A stretch of DNA of 64,000 bases from Ensifer adhaerens (GTDB taxonomy: Bacteria; Pseudomonadota; Alphaproteobacteria; Rhizobiales; Rhizobiaceae): assembly GCF_028993555.1 (NCBI RefSeq), contig NZ_CP118610.1, forward strand, positions 62,001-126,000, given 5' to 3'. Of this stretch, positions 17,742 through 26,152 are shown one piece after another; the first letter of the stretch is position 1; every line of letters starts with the position of its first letter. A program made the translations under genes and the position numbers. The notes beneath the pieces were generated by a model. That model saw nothing but the letters and a program-made list of their open reading frames with translations. It did not search any database and had not been told where the DNA came from.

Positions 17742-18656
17742 ATGGAAACCTGGGTTCTCATCACCGTCGCCGCGGCCTTCCTTCAGAACGTCCGCTCCGC
17801 AATGCAAAAACACCTGAAAGGCGTCATGGGCACGACGGGCGCGACCTTTGTGCGCTTCGGCTTCGGCCTGCCATTCGCCTTCCTCTATCTGTTTCTGCTC
17901 TGGCAGGTGGCCGGCCGCCCGCTGCCGGTCCCGAATAGCACCTTCTTCCTTTGGGCGGTGATTGGCGGCTTGGCGCAGATCGCGGCGACCTTCCTGCTCG
18001 TCCACCTCTTCTCCTTCCGCAACTTCGCCGTCGGCACCGCCTATTCCCGCACCGAGCCGGCGCAGGCGGCGGTGTTTGGCCTGATTTTTCTCGGTGAAAA
18101 GGCAAGCCAGGGAACCCTGGTGGCAATCGCCATCTCGGTGGTCGGCGTAATGCTGATCTCGGTGGCGCGCACGACCTTGAGCGCGCGCACGCTCTTGACC
18201 TCGGTGTTCAGCCGCACGGCCGGCATCGGTCTGCTGTCAGGCACGTTCTTCGGTCTTTCGGCCGTTTCCTATCGTTCGGCCTCGCTGGCGCTGGCCCCGA
18301 GCCTTCCAGCGCCCGACTACATCATGCAGGCGAGCTATACGCTCGGATTCGTCATTCTGCTGCAGACAGTGGTCATGCTGATCTGGATCGTGCTTCGCGA
18401 GCGTGACGAGCTGCCACGCATCGCGGCCGCCTGGAAGCCCGCCTTCGTCGTCGGCTTCGTCGGTGCATCCGCCTCCTTCGGCTGGTTCATGGCGATGACG
18501 CTGCAGCAGGCGGCGGTCGTCAAGGTCGTGGCGCAGGTGGAAATGCTCTTCACCTTCGCCTCGTCCTTCTTCATCTTCCGCGAATGGATCAACCGGCTCG
18601 AACTTTTCGGCTGCTTGCTGATCGTGCTCGGCGTAGTGATGCTCGTGCTGATCTGA
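17742..18656 (+). CDS. EamA/DMT-family transporter
   Basis: 304 residues with ten predicted transmembrane helices in two EamA repeats (about residues 1-135 and 155-304). The first repeat ends with the typical RTEPAQAAVFGLIFLGEKAS and the second with QVEMLFTFASSFFIFREW, both matching the ...GE/RE... end motif of the family. Substrate unknown; many DMT proteins export amino acids or metabolites. It follows the desaturase gene on the same strand after 57 bp. A second DMT transporter is at 27562-28494 and is not closely similar by eye. Confidence 0.9.
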   Translation: METWVLITVAAAFLQNVRSAMQKHLKGVMGTTGATFVRFGFGLPFAFLYLFLLWQVAGRPLPVPNSTFFLWAVIGGLAQIAATFLLVHLFSFRNFAVGTAYSRTEPAQAAVFGLIFLGEKASQGTLVAIAISVVGVMLISVARTTLSARTLLTSVFSRTAGIGLLSGTFFGLSAVSYRSASLALAPSLPAPDYIMQASYTLGFVILLQTVVMLIWIVLRERDELPRIAAAWKPAFVVGFVGASASFGWFMAMTLQQAAVVKVVAQVEMLFTFASSFFIFREWINRLELFGCLLIVLGVVMLVLI

Positions 18657-18681
18657 AAACGCGTGCTGACCTGCAAAAAAT

Positions 18682-18703
18682 AGACGCCCGAAAACCGGCG
18701 TCT
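18682..18703. terminator. Hairpin between DMT transporter and ada
   Basis: AGACGCC-cgaaaacc-GGCGTCT. On the plus strand the downstream bases are only weakly T-rich, but read on the minus strand the stem is followed by ATTTTTTG. It probably ends the transporter transcript and blocks antisense reading from ada. Confidence 0.5.
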
Positions 18704-18733
18704 TCCGACCTGTGGTCGTGGTAGAACGCCAGC

Positions 18734-19813
18734 ATGTTGTTCGATCTTCCCTCCGATGAAACGCTCTACGACGCATTGATTGCGCGAAGCAGCGAATACG
18801 AAGGTTCTGCCTTCGTCTGCGTCAAGACGACAGGCGTCTTCTGCCGCCTGTCCTGCCCGGCCCGCAAGCCGAAGCGGGAAAACACGATCTTCGTCGGCTC
18901 GATCGGCATCTGCCTGGAGACGGGGTTCCGTCCCTGCCAGCGCTGCCGTCCGCTCGCCACCTTCGGTGCCAAGGATCCGATGGTGCGAGAGTTGCTGCAG
19001 GCGCTGGAAGCAGCACCGGAGAGGCGCTGGAGCGAGGGCGACCTTGTTCGTCGCGGCTTCGATCCCTCGACGGTCCGGCGCGCCTTCAAGCGCAGCCTCG
19101 GCATTACCTTCCTTGATCTCGCACGGCACCGACGCTTGGGCCTGGCTGCACGGCAGCTCGCCGACGGAGGGCGCGTGATCGACGCTCAGCTCGAAGCCGG
19201 CTACGAATCGCCGAGCGGCTTTCGTGCCGCCTTCCAGCGCTTGCTCGGCGATCCGCCGGCCGCCGCTTTGGGGCGGGAGCTGCTCTTCTTCGATTGGCTC
19301 GAGACGCCGATCGGCCCCATGGTTGCAATCGGCGACGCCACACATCTGCATCTGCTCGAGTTCCACGATCGCAAGGCATTGCCGACGGAACTCGCGGCGC
19401 TGAAGCGAGCGACGCGCTCGGCGATTGTCCCCGGCAGGACGGCGCCGATCGACCGGATCGAAGGCGAGTTAAAGGCCTATTTCGCGGGCGATATGGGCGC
19501 ATTCCAAACGCCGCTTGCGCCCGGCGGGACACCTTTTGAGCGCAACGTCTGGGAGAAGCTTGTAAAAATTCCCGCCGGCGGAACGCGGTCTTATGGTGAC
19601 ATTGCCCGCGAGGTCGCTACGATCCAGTCCGCGCGCGCCGTGGCCCATGCCAACGGGTCCAACCGGATCGCCATCGTCATTCCCTGCCACCGCTGCCTTG
19701 GCGCGGACGGTTCGCTCACGGGTTATGGCGGTGGGCTCTGGCGGAAACAGTGGCTGCTCCGGCACGAAGCAAAAGCGAAACCTGTCAGCCCGTTCGTGGA
19801 GGAAACGCAATGA
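18734..19813 (+). CDS. ada: Ada: methylphosphotriester/O6-methylguanine-DNA methyltransferase and transcriptional activator
   Basis: 359 residues, close to E. coli Ada. Domains in order: N-terminal Zn/Cys methyl-acceptor (GVFCRLSCPARKP ... ETGFRPCQRCRP), an AraC-type helix-turn-helix (about residues 85-180, including ESPSGFRAAFQRLLGDPP), then the O6-methylguanine methyltransferase domain with the acceptor Cys in IVIPCHRCLG and the RAVAHANGSNR segment. It repairs alkylated DNA irreversibly and, once methylated on the N-terminal Cys, activates its regulon, presumably including itself. The stop overlaps the next gene by ATGA. Confidence 0.96.
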   Translation: MLFDLPSDETLYDALIARSSEYEGSAFVCVKTTGVFCRLSCPARKPKRENTIFVGSIGICLETGFRPCQRCRPLATFGAKDPMVRELLQALEAAPERRWSEGDLVRRGFDPSTVRRAFKRSLGITFLDLARHRRLGLAARQLADGGRVIDAQLEAGYESPSGFRAAFQRLLGDPPAAALGRELLFFDWLETPIGPMVAIGDATHLHLLEFHDRKALPTELAALKRATRSAIVPGRTAPIDRIEGELKAYFAGDMGAFQTPLAPGGTPFERNVWEKLVKIPAGGTRSYGDIAREVATIQSARAVAHANGSNRIAIVIPCHRCLGADGSLTGYGGGLWRKQWLLRHEAKAKPVSPFVEETQ

Positions 19814-20580
19814 ACCAGAAGGAAAAGGCGCTCGCCTTTGCCGCCCTGCATAAAAAGGGCGATCCGGTGGTGCTCTACAACATCTGGGATGCCGGCAGCG
19901 CCAAGGCGGTGGCCGAGGCTGGCGCCAAGGCGCTTGCCACCGGCAGCTGGTCGGTGGCTGCTGCCCATGGCTTCGGCGATGGCGAGAAGGTGCCGATGGC
20001 GTGGCTTGCCGATGTCTCGCGGCTGATCGTTGCCTCGACGGAGCTGCCCGTTACGGTGGACTTCGAGGGCGCCTATTCCGACGATCCGGCGACGGGTGCT
20101 GCCAATGTCTCCCGCATCCTCGATGCCGGTGCCATCGGCATCAACTTCGAGGACCAGGTGGTCGGCAAGGGCGGCGTGCACGCGGTCGAGAAGCAGGCGG
20201 CCCGTATCCGTGCGATCCGCGAGATGGCCGACAGGCGCGGCATTCCGCTGTTCATCAATGCCCGCACCGACGTGTTCCTGCAGGAGAGTGACGAGACGAA
20301 GCACGCCGGCCTCGTCGATGAGGCGATCGCCCGCGGCAAGGCGTTCGCCGAAGCAGGCGCGAACGGCTTCTTCGTACCGTGGCTGGTGGACGAAGCGCTG
20401 ATCGCCAAGGTCTGCGCCGCCTCGAGCCTGCCGGTCAACATCATGATGCGCCCCGCAGCACCCGATTTGAAGACGCTCGCCCAGGCCGGCGTTTCCCGCG
20501 TCAGCTACGGCCCGGGGCCCTACCGGGCAATGATGGAAAAATTGAAAGCCGCGGCGACGGAGATCTACGCGCCACGCTGA
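19810..20580 (+). CDS. Isocitrate lyase / PEP phosphonomutase family protein
   Basis: 256 residues from ATG at 19810, with GTGGAGGAAACGCA in front. The PEPM/ICL barrel motifs are visible: NIWDAGSAKAVAEAG, VDFEGAYSDDP (metal-binding Asp), GINFEDQV and FINARTDVFL. The isocitrate-lyase KKCGH loop is absent, so it belongs to the phosphonomutase/2-methylisocitrate-lyase-like branch rather than the glyoxylate-cycle enzyme. Substrate unknown. The ATGA overlap with ada means translation is coupled to an alkylation-repair gene, which is unexplained. Confidence 0.88.
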   Translation: MNQKEKALAFAALHKKGDPVVLYNIWDAGSAKAVAEAGAKALATGSWSVAAAHGFGDGEKVPMAWLADVSRLIVASTELPVTVDFEGAYSDDPATGAANVSRILDAGAIGINFEDQVVGKGGVHAVEKQAARIRAIREMADRRGIPLFINARTDVFLQESDETKHAGLVDEAIARGKAFAEAGANGFFVPWLVDEALIAKVCAASSLPVNIMMRPAAPDLKTLAQAGVSRVSYGPGPYRAMMEKLKAAATEIYAPR

Positions 20581-20726
20581 TGACGGCGCACTTGCGTGCC
20601 GTGCGGCGCACGGTACGCCATCTTACCGCGAAATCGTACGGTTTCAGCCACAGCCTGGAGCTGATGTTTCCGCAATCTTCAGTTTTATCATGTCTCTGCC
20701 AGGGCTTTCCGGCACAGAGGCAGCGA

Positions 20727-22301
20727 ATGAAGATTGTCCTTCTCAATCCGCCACATACGGCCATAGGTAGCCGCATCCCAGACGACCATCTGCCACCCCT
20801 TGGCCTTCTGGCCGTTGGCGGACCGCTCATCGACGACGGGCATGACGTGCGGCTCGTCGATTGTGAGTTCGTGCCATTGGGTCTTGCCGATAGCGTCGCG
20901 CGCGCTCTGGATGATCGCCCCGATCTCATACTGATCGGCCACTCCGGGTCGACATCCGCGCATCCGACGGCGATCCGCATCGCGGCCGACATCAAAGCGG
21001 CTGCCCCGTCCATCAAAGTGGTTTATGGCGGTGTTTTCCCCACCTATCATTGGCGCGATGTCCTCAGTGAAACGGGTGTCTTCGACTATATCGTCAGAGG
21101 AGAGGGCGAGGAGACGGTGCGGCTGCTCGTCGCTGCCTTGGCGAATTCGGGTTCTCTCGGTGACATCCCCGGTATCGCCTATCGCACCGATGACGGGACG
21201 CCGATTGCCACGCGACCGGCGCAGGCGATTTCGGATCTCGACGCTTATCGCATCGGCTGGGAACTGATCGATCACCGGGACTACAGCTACTGGGGCGGCA
21301 AACGAGCCGTGGTCCTGCAGTTTTCAAGGGGATGTCCGCACCTCTGCAATTACTGCGGCCAACGCGGCTTCTGGACGCGTTGGCGTCACAGGGATCCGGT
21401 CGCCTTCGCAAAGGAGATTGCGCGCCTCTATCGTGAGGACGGCGTCGAACTGATCAATCTTGCCGACGAGAACCCGACGTCGTCACGCAAGGCTTGGCTT
21501 GCCTTTCTGAACGCGATGGTCGCCGAGAACGTACCGGTGCAGATCGTCGGTTCGACGCGGGCAGACGATATCGTGCGTGACGCCGACATCCTGCATCTTT
21601 ATCGCAAGGCCGGTGTCGTTCGCTGGCTGCTCGGCATGGAAAACACCGATGACGCGACGCTGCGACTGATCAAGAAGGGCGGAACGACGACGAGCGATCG
21701 CCAGGCGATCGCACTCCTGCGCCAACACGACATCCTCTCGATGGCCACCTGGGTGGTCGGCTTCGAGGAGGAACGCTTGAGCGATCTTTGGCGCGGGTTC
21801 AAACAGTTGCTGTCCTATGACCCGGATCAGATCCAGGCCCTGTATGTGACGCCGCATCGGTGGACACCGTTCTTCGGCTTGGCCAAGGACCGGACGGTTA
21901 TCGAGCCTGACATCCGCAAATGGGACTATAAGCATCAGGTGCTCAGGATGAAGCACCTGCGTCCGGCGGTGCTCTTCTGTTGCGTCAAGCTGATCGAGGT
22001 TGCTGTCCAGGCGCGTCCGAGGGCCTTGGCGCGTATTCTCTTTCATCGTGACGGGCAACAGCGCCACTCAATGCGCTGGTATACCCGCATGGGGCGAAGG
22101 GTCTGGTTCCATGAACTCTACGAGTTCATATTCCGACGCCGGCATCTCGATGCCGGGCCGTCTCTTCAGGAATTCTGGGGAGCGCCCCAGGAGGCGGAAG
22201 AAGAAAGCATGCTGCCGCCGCAGAGACGACGCCTGCAGAAAACGGCAGCAGCCTCGAACTCCGTGCGTTCAGATGAGGGCACAAAGCGCGCTTTGATCTA
22301 G
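20727..22301 (+). CDS. Cobalamin-binding radical SAM protein (BchE/HpnP-type superfamily)
   Basis: 524 residues from ATG at 20727 (MKIVLLNPPHTAIGSRIPDD), with AGAGGCAGCGA upstream. The N-terminal ~150 residues form a B12-binding Rossmann-like domain (HLPPLGLLAVGGPLIDDGHDV, VVYGGVFPTYHW). The radical SAM core carries the [4Fe-4S] motif CPHLCNYCG (CxxxCxxC). The C-terminal ~150 residues are helical and basic. Homologues are often labelled Mg-protoporphyrin monomethyl ester cyclase (BchE), but no other bacteriochlorophyll genes are here. Hopanoid or other lipid methylation (HpnP-like) is another possibility. Substrate unknown. It has its own 146-bp upstream spacer. Confidence 0.85.
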   Translation: MKIVLLNPPHTAIGSRIPDDHLPPLGLLAVGGPLIDDGHDVRLVDCEFVPLGLADSVARALDDRPDLILIGHSGSTSAHPTAIRIAADIKAAAPSIKVVYGGVFPTYHWRDVLSETGVFDYIVRGEGEETVRLLVAALANSGSLGDIPGIAYRTDDGTPIATRPAQAISDLDAYRIGWELIDHRDYSYWGGKRAVVLQFSRGCPHLCNYCGQRGFWTRWRHRDPVAFAKEIARLYREDGVELINLADENPTSSRKAWLAFLNAMVAENVPVQIVGSTRADDIVRDADILHLYRKAGVVRWLLGMENTDDATLRLIKKGGTTTSDRQAIALLRQHDILSMATWVVGFEEERLSDLWRGFKQLLSYDPDQIQALYVTPHRWTPFFGLAKDRTVIEPDIRKWDYKHQVLRMKHLRPAVLFCCVKLIEVAVQARPRALARILFHRDGQQRHSMRWYTRMGRRVWFHELYEFIFRRRHLDAGPSLQEFWGAPQEAEEESMLPPQRRRLQKTAAASNSVRSDEGTKRALI

Positions 22302-22424
22302 AGCATCTCCTCCGCTTTCAAGGAGACCACTTGAAAGCGGGATGCTCCAGAGCAACTCCGGGGAACGAACGCATCGTCGGTGCAGGATCATCCCATTGTC
22401 TCGATGAAGCAATGGAATGATCTC
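22301..22424. repeat. Mosaic intergenic element with two hairpins
   Basis: First stem: GAGCATC...CCGCTTTCAA pairs with TTGAAAGCGG.GATGCTC (22301-22347). Second stem: GATCATCCCATTG pairs with CAATGGAATGATC (22386-22422). It fills the gap between the convergent radical SAM and argB genes, starting at the last base of the radical SAM stop codon. The sequence plan resembles a mosaic element common in Rhizobium-type genomes, distinct from the RIME-like copies. It may also act as a 3' end for both genes. Confidence 0.6.
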
Positions 22425-22428
22425 CGGA

Positions 22429-23316
22429 TCAGGGCACGATCAGCGTGCCGGCGCCGCGTTCGGTGAAGATTTCGAGCAGCACCGAATGGGCGGTCTTGCC
22501 GTTGAGGATGACGACGCCCTGGACGCCTGCCTTGATCGCGTCGATGCAGGTCTCGACCTTCGGGATCATGCCACCGGAAATCGTGCCGTCGGCGATCAGC
22601 GCGCGGGCCTGGGATACCGACAGTTCCTTGATCAGGTTGCCCTGCTTGTCGAGCACGCCGGGAACGTCTGTCAGGAACAAGAGGCGCGTGGCGTTCAGCG
22701 CACCGGCGATGGCGCCGGCGAAAGTGTCGGCGTTGATGTTGTAGGTGTGGCCGTCACGGCCGGGTGCCACCGGCGCGATCACCGGAATCATCTCCGAACG
22801 GGCGAGCAGGTCGATCAGCGTGCGGTCGACTTCGACCACTTCGCCGACGAAGCCGAGATCGAGTACGCGCTCGATATTACTGTCCGGATCCTTGACGGTC
22901 TTGCGCGCCTTTTCGGCGAAGACCATGTTGCCGTCCTTGCCGCAAAGACCGATCGCCCATTCGCCCGTCTGGTTGATGAGGGCGACGATCTCCTTGTTGA
23001 TCGAGCCGGCAAGCACCATCTCGACGATCTCGACGGTCTTTTCGTCGGTAACGCGCAGGCCGCCCTCGAACTTCGATTCGATGCCCATCTTCGTCAGCAT
23101 CGCGCCGATCTGCGGGCCGCCGCCATGCACGACGATCGGGTTGACGCCGGATTGCTTCAGGAGTGCGATGTCGCTGGCAAAGGCACGGCCGAGCTCGCTG
23201 TTGCCCATGGCGTGGCCGCCATATTTGACGACGATCGTCTTGTTTTCGTAGCGCTGCATGTAGGGCAGGGCCTGGGTAAGCAGGCGTGCCTGGATTTCAC
23301 TTTCATTGGCGGACAT
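22429..23316 (-). CDS. argB: Acetylglutamate kinase
   Basis: 295 residues. It phosphorylates N-acetyl-L-glutamate in arginine synthesis. Amino-acid-kinase motifs are visible: [11 protein letters not shown] near residue 29, [12 protein letters not shown] near residue 63 (substrate binding), the [15 protein letters not shown] segment and the C-terminal [14 protein letters not shown]. The N-terminal helix [20 protein letters not shown] is present, as in hexameric, arginine-sensitive forms. In related rhizobia argB follows engB closely; here a sigma-factor block separates them. Confidence 0.97.
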   Translation of the reverse strand: MSANESEIQARLLTQALPYMQRYENKTIVVKYGGHAMGNSELGRAFASDIALLKQSGVNPIVVHGGGPQIGAMLTKMGIESKFEGGLRVTDEKTVEIVEMVLAGSINKEIVALINQTGEWAIGLCGKDGNMVFAEKARKTVKDPDSNIERVLDLGFVGEVVEVDRTLIDLLARSEMIPVIAPVAPGRDGHTYNINADTFAGAIAGALNATRLLFLTDVPGVLDKQGNLIKELSVSQARALIADGTISGGMIPKVETCIDAIKAGVQGVVILNGKTAHSVLLEIFTERGAGTLIVP

Positions 23317-23473
23317 GGCGGACCCTCGAAAAATACCGGCTGCTGTTTAGCGCAAGTTCCGGACCGATGGAATGATCGGCGAGCAATATAAAGCCGGAAT
23401 GACGGACATGGCTGGCGCATTGTGATCCGCGCCCTATCTCTGTTTGCGGACGTGGTTTTGGGGCGTACGCCGG

Positions 23474-24013
23474 ATGATCGACGAGGATATAGCCGAGTTG
23501 CTTGGTCGCGTCTCGCTTGGCGATCGCGACGCCTTCGCCGAACTCTACCGGCAGACGAGCCCGAAACTCTTCGGCATCTGCTTTCGTATCCTCGGAAATC
23601 GGGTTGAAGCGGAAGAAGCGCTGCAGGAAATCTACGTCAAGATCTGGCAGCGGGCTGGCCGATTTTCCCAAGGGCAGGCGGCGGCGACGGCCTGGCTTGC
23701 GGCCGTGGCACGCAATCAGGCGATCGACGGCGTCAGAGCGCGAAAACCGGCCGCCAACGCGATTGACGAAGCCTACGATTTGGCTGATCCTGCTGCCGAT
23801 CCGGAAAAATCGGCGGTCGTCAGAGCAGAGGGCAGGCGGATCGATGCCTGCATGGAGGAGCTTGAGAAGGACCGCGCGGAGGCGGTTCGGCGTGCCTATG
23901 TCGAAGGTCTGAGTTACCAGGAACTGGCGGATACCTTCGCCGTGCCGCTGAACACGATGCGGACTTGGTTGAGGCGCAGCCTCATGAAGTTGCGAGAGTG
24001 TATGGAGCGATGA
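23474..24013 (+). CDS. ECF-type RNA polymerase sigma factor
   Basis: 179 residues from ATG at 23474 (MIDEDIAELLGRVSLGDRDA). Region 2 is LGNRVEAEEALQEIYVKIWQ (about residues 42-62, with the -10 recognition and core-binding helix) and region 4 is AYVEGLSYQELADTFAVPLNTMRTWLRR (about residues 138-165). It directs RNA polymerase to a small stress regulon. It overlaps the anti-sigma gene by ATGA, the classic arrangement for stoichiometric co-expression. No shared -35/-10 pair could be confidently identified upstream of this gene and the following FAS1 and msrB genes. Confidence 0.94.
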   Translation: MIDEDIAELLGRVSLGDRDAFAELYRQTSPKLFGICFRILGNRVEAEEALQEIYVKIWQRAGRFSQGQAAATAWLAAVARNQAIDGVRARKPAANAIDEAYDLADPAADPEKSAVVRAEGRRIDACMEELEKDRAEAVRRAYVEGLSYQELADTFAVPLNTMRTWLRRSLMKLRECMER

Positions 24014-24732
24014 CGACACCAACCCCAGAGGGCCGAGACTTCCGCCGCGATGAGGTGATCGCCGGCGAATATGTGCTCGGCGTGTTGTCCGCCGACGACC
24101 GCCGCAAGGTTGAGGCTCGCCTTGCTTCCGATCGCAACTTCGCCGCCATGGTCGACCGCTGGCAGAGCAATCTCTCATCCTTCGATGAGGCTTATGATGC
24201 GGTGGTGCCCCCACCCAGAACCTTTTCGGCAATCGAACGGCGGCTCTTCGAGACGGTGCGGCCCGAGCCGGTCGCGCCGCGCCGTGGGCTGTGGAACTCG
24301 CTGACGCTTTGGCGGAGCCTAGCACTGGCCTCGCTTGCCGCTGTCACGGTCATGGGCGCTTCGCTCGCCGGCCTGTTCAACGCGCCGTTGGGCGGCACGT
24401 CCCTTGTCGCGGAAATGACAGGAAAAGGCACTGCCATCGATCTCGTCGCCCACTTCGACCGGACATCGGGGCGGCTGAAGGTAACGCCGGTCGCAGCAAG
24501 GCAGGCGGAACAGAAATCGCTCGAGCTCTGGCTGATCAATGGCAACAATCCGGCGATCTCGCTCGGCGTGCTGCCCCAGTCCGGCGAAGGCGAGATCGCC
24601 GTTCCATCGGCCTACCAGTCGAGAATTTCGACGGGCTCGGTCCTTGCCGTCAGCGTCGAGCCGCTGGGTGGATCACCGACCGGATCAGCGACCGGGCCGA
24701 TCATCGCGCTCGGCAAGGCGCGAAACCTCTAA
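24010..24732 (+). CDS. RskA-type membrane anti-sigma factor
   Basis: 240 residues from the ATG overlapping the sigma stop. The N-terminal cytosolic sigma-binding domain (RDEVIAGEYVLGVLSADDRR, about residues 10-60) matches anti-sigma-K/RskA proteins. One transmembrane segment follows at about residues 98-118 (LALASLAAVTVMGASLAGLF), then a periplasmic RskA-like beta domain (about 125-240). No zinc-binding HxxxCxxC is seen, so release is unlikely to use a ZAS redox switch. Signal-dependent proteolysis or conformational change at the periplasmic domain is the usual mechanism. Confidence 0.88.
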   Translation: MTTPTPEGRDFRRDEVIAGEYVLGVLSADDRRKVEARLASDRNFAAMVDRWQSNLSSFDEAYDAVVPPPRTFSAIERRLFETVRPEPVAPRRGLWNSLTLWRSLALASLAAVTVMGASLAGLFNAPLGGTSLVAEMTGKGTAIDLVAHFDRTSGRLKVTPVAARQAEQKSLELWLINGNNPAISLGVLPQSGEGEIAVPSAYQSRISTGSVLAVSVEPLGGSPTGSATGPIIALGKARNL

Positions 24733-24892
24733 TCCGCCACAGAGCAAGAATTACCATTTCTTATCAGATAGATAAATTTCAGGAAAATTCCTGAAACTCT
24801 TTCTTTCGCGCTTCCGTTGCTTGTCATGTTCCCGCGGTGGGAACGGCGGGGCGGCGTAAGCGTCGCCTCCCTCAACAGGAAGGAAGAGAAAG

Positions 24893-25450
24893 ATGTTCAC
24901 GCCCGCTATCCGCCTGGTCGCAACAGCGTCCCTCTTTGCGGCAAGCGTATTTGTCGCCCATGCCGAAAACCCGATGGTCGGCGGCGCGCCGATGTATGCG
25001 AAGAAGAATATCATCGAGAACGCGGTCAATTCGAAGGATCACACGACGCTGGTCGCGGCCGTCAAGGCAGCCGGTCTGGTGAAGACCCTGGAAGGCAAGG
25101 GGCCGTTTACTGTTTTCGCGCCGACCAACGAGGCCTTCGGCGCATTGCCCGCCGGCACCGTGGAAACGCTGCTGAAGCCCGAAAACAAGGAAAAGCTGGC
25201 CAAGGTCCTGACCTGCCATGTCGTTGCCGCTGACGCGATGTCCTCGGCGATCGCCAAGATGGTCAAGGACGACGGCGGCGAGCATGACGTGAAGACGGTC
25301 GGAGGCTGCGTACTCAGGGCCAAGGAAGACGGTGGCAAGCTGACGCTCACCGACGAGACGGGCGGCACAGCGACAGTCACGATTGCCGACGTCAAGCAGT
25401 CGAACGGTGTCATTCACGTCATCGACAAGGTGCTGCTGCCGAAGGGCTGA
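24893..25450 (+). CDS. Exported fasciclin (FAS1)-domain protein
   Basis: 185 residues. The signal peptide is MFTPAIRLVATASLFAASVFVAHAE. A single FAS1 domain spans about residues 38-185, with the H1 motif GPFTVFAPTNEAFGALP and the H2-like NGVIHVIDKVLLP at the end. FAS1 proteins mediate adhesion or envelope functions; in bacteria, small secreted ones are often controlled by ECF sigma factors. The gene lies 160 bp after the anti-sigma gene with its own leader, including AGGAAGGAAGAGAAAG. Two cysteines (LTCHV and GGCVL) could form a disulfide in the periplasm. Confidence 0.9.
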   Translation: MFTPAIRLVATASLFAASVFVAHAENPMVGGAPMYAKKNIIENAVNSKDHTTLVAAVKAAGLVKTLEGKGPFTVFAPTNEAFGALPAGTVETLLKPENKEKLAKVLTCHVVAADAMSSAIAKMVKDDGGEHDVKTVGGCVLRAKEDGGKLTLTDETGGTATVTIADVKQSNGVIHVIDKVLLPKG

Positions 25451-25615
25451 CGTGTTTGCGCCGGGGCGGCGGTTCGCCGTCTCGGCGCCTTGCCAGCGGC
25501 CAGATGGTCGCTGGCCTTTTCGAACAGCGCCTCACGGTGCTTTGATCCGCATTGTTTTGCCGTCGTTGTGGCCGGTCGCTATGCTCACGCCAAGGACCGG
25601 GGAGGGGAGGCTTTG

Positions 25616-26113
25616 ATGATCAACCGACGCGTCTTCCTGATGGCGGGCTCTGCATTCGCCGCAGCAATCGCGTTCCGCGGTCTGACGCCTCCTGCGCGGG
25701 CGGCCGGCGAATCCTTCGAGATCGTCAAGAGTGATGAGGAGTGGCGCGCGACGCTGACGGACGACCAATACCGGATCCTGCGACACGAGGATACGGAGCG
25801 TCCCTTCACCAGCGCGCTCAACCACGAGAAGCGCAAGGGCATCTTCCAATGCGCCGGCTGTGCGCTTCCGCTCTATTCGTCCGAGGCGAAGTATGACAGT
25901 GGCACCGGCTGGCCAAGCTTCTGGCAGTCACTGCCCGGCGCCGTGGCAACGCGCGAGGACACGTCCCTGTTCATGAACCGCACGGAGTGCCATTGCCGCC
26001 GCTGCGGCGGGCATCTGGGTCACATTTTCGATGACGGCCCGCCTCCGACCGGCAAGCGCCATTGCATCAATGGCCTGGCGCTTGCCTTCGTACCGGCGGC
26101 CAAATCCAGCTAG
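25616..26113 (+). CDS. msrB: Exported peptide-methionine (R)-S-oxide reductase
   Basis: 165 residues from ATG at 25616, with GGAGGGGAGGCTTTG before it. A twin-arginine-like leader is present (MINRRVFLMAGSAFAAAIAF, then PPARAAG). The MsrB domain follows: FQCAGCALPLY and CHCRRCGGHLGH supply the four zinc cysteines, GTGWPSFWQ is conserved, and the catalytic Cys is in RHCINGLALAF. It reduces R-Met sulfoxide in envelope proteins. The Tat-like leader suggests export folded with zinc. Its position after the sigma/anti-sigma/FAS1 genes suggests a periplasmic oxidative-stress role. Confidence 0.92.
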   Translation: MINRRVFLMAGSAFAAAIAFRGLTPPARAAGESFEIVKSDEEWRATLTDDQYRILRHEDTERPFTSALNHEKRKGIFQCAGCALPLYSSEAKYDSGTGWPSFWQSLPGAVATREDTSLFMNRTECHCRRCGGHLGHIFDDGPPPTGKRHCINGLALAFVPAAKSS

Positions 26114-26152
26114 GCGCTCCTCTTGGTGCGCTAGCGTCGGACTTCCACGAGA

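Noticed and set aside
24832..24850. GTTCCC-GCGGT-GGGAAC palindrome before the fasciclin gene as a Clr box
   Set aside because: Half-site spacing does not fit the N4 of the Clr consensus.
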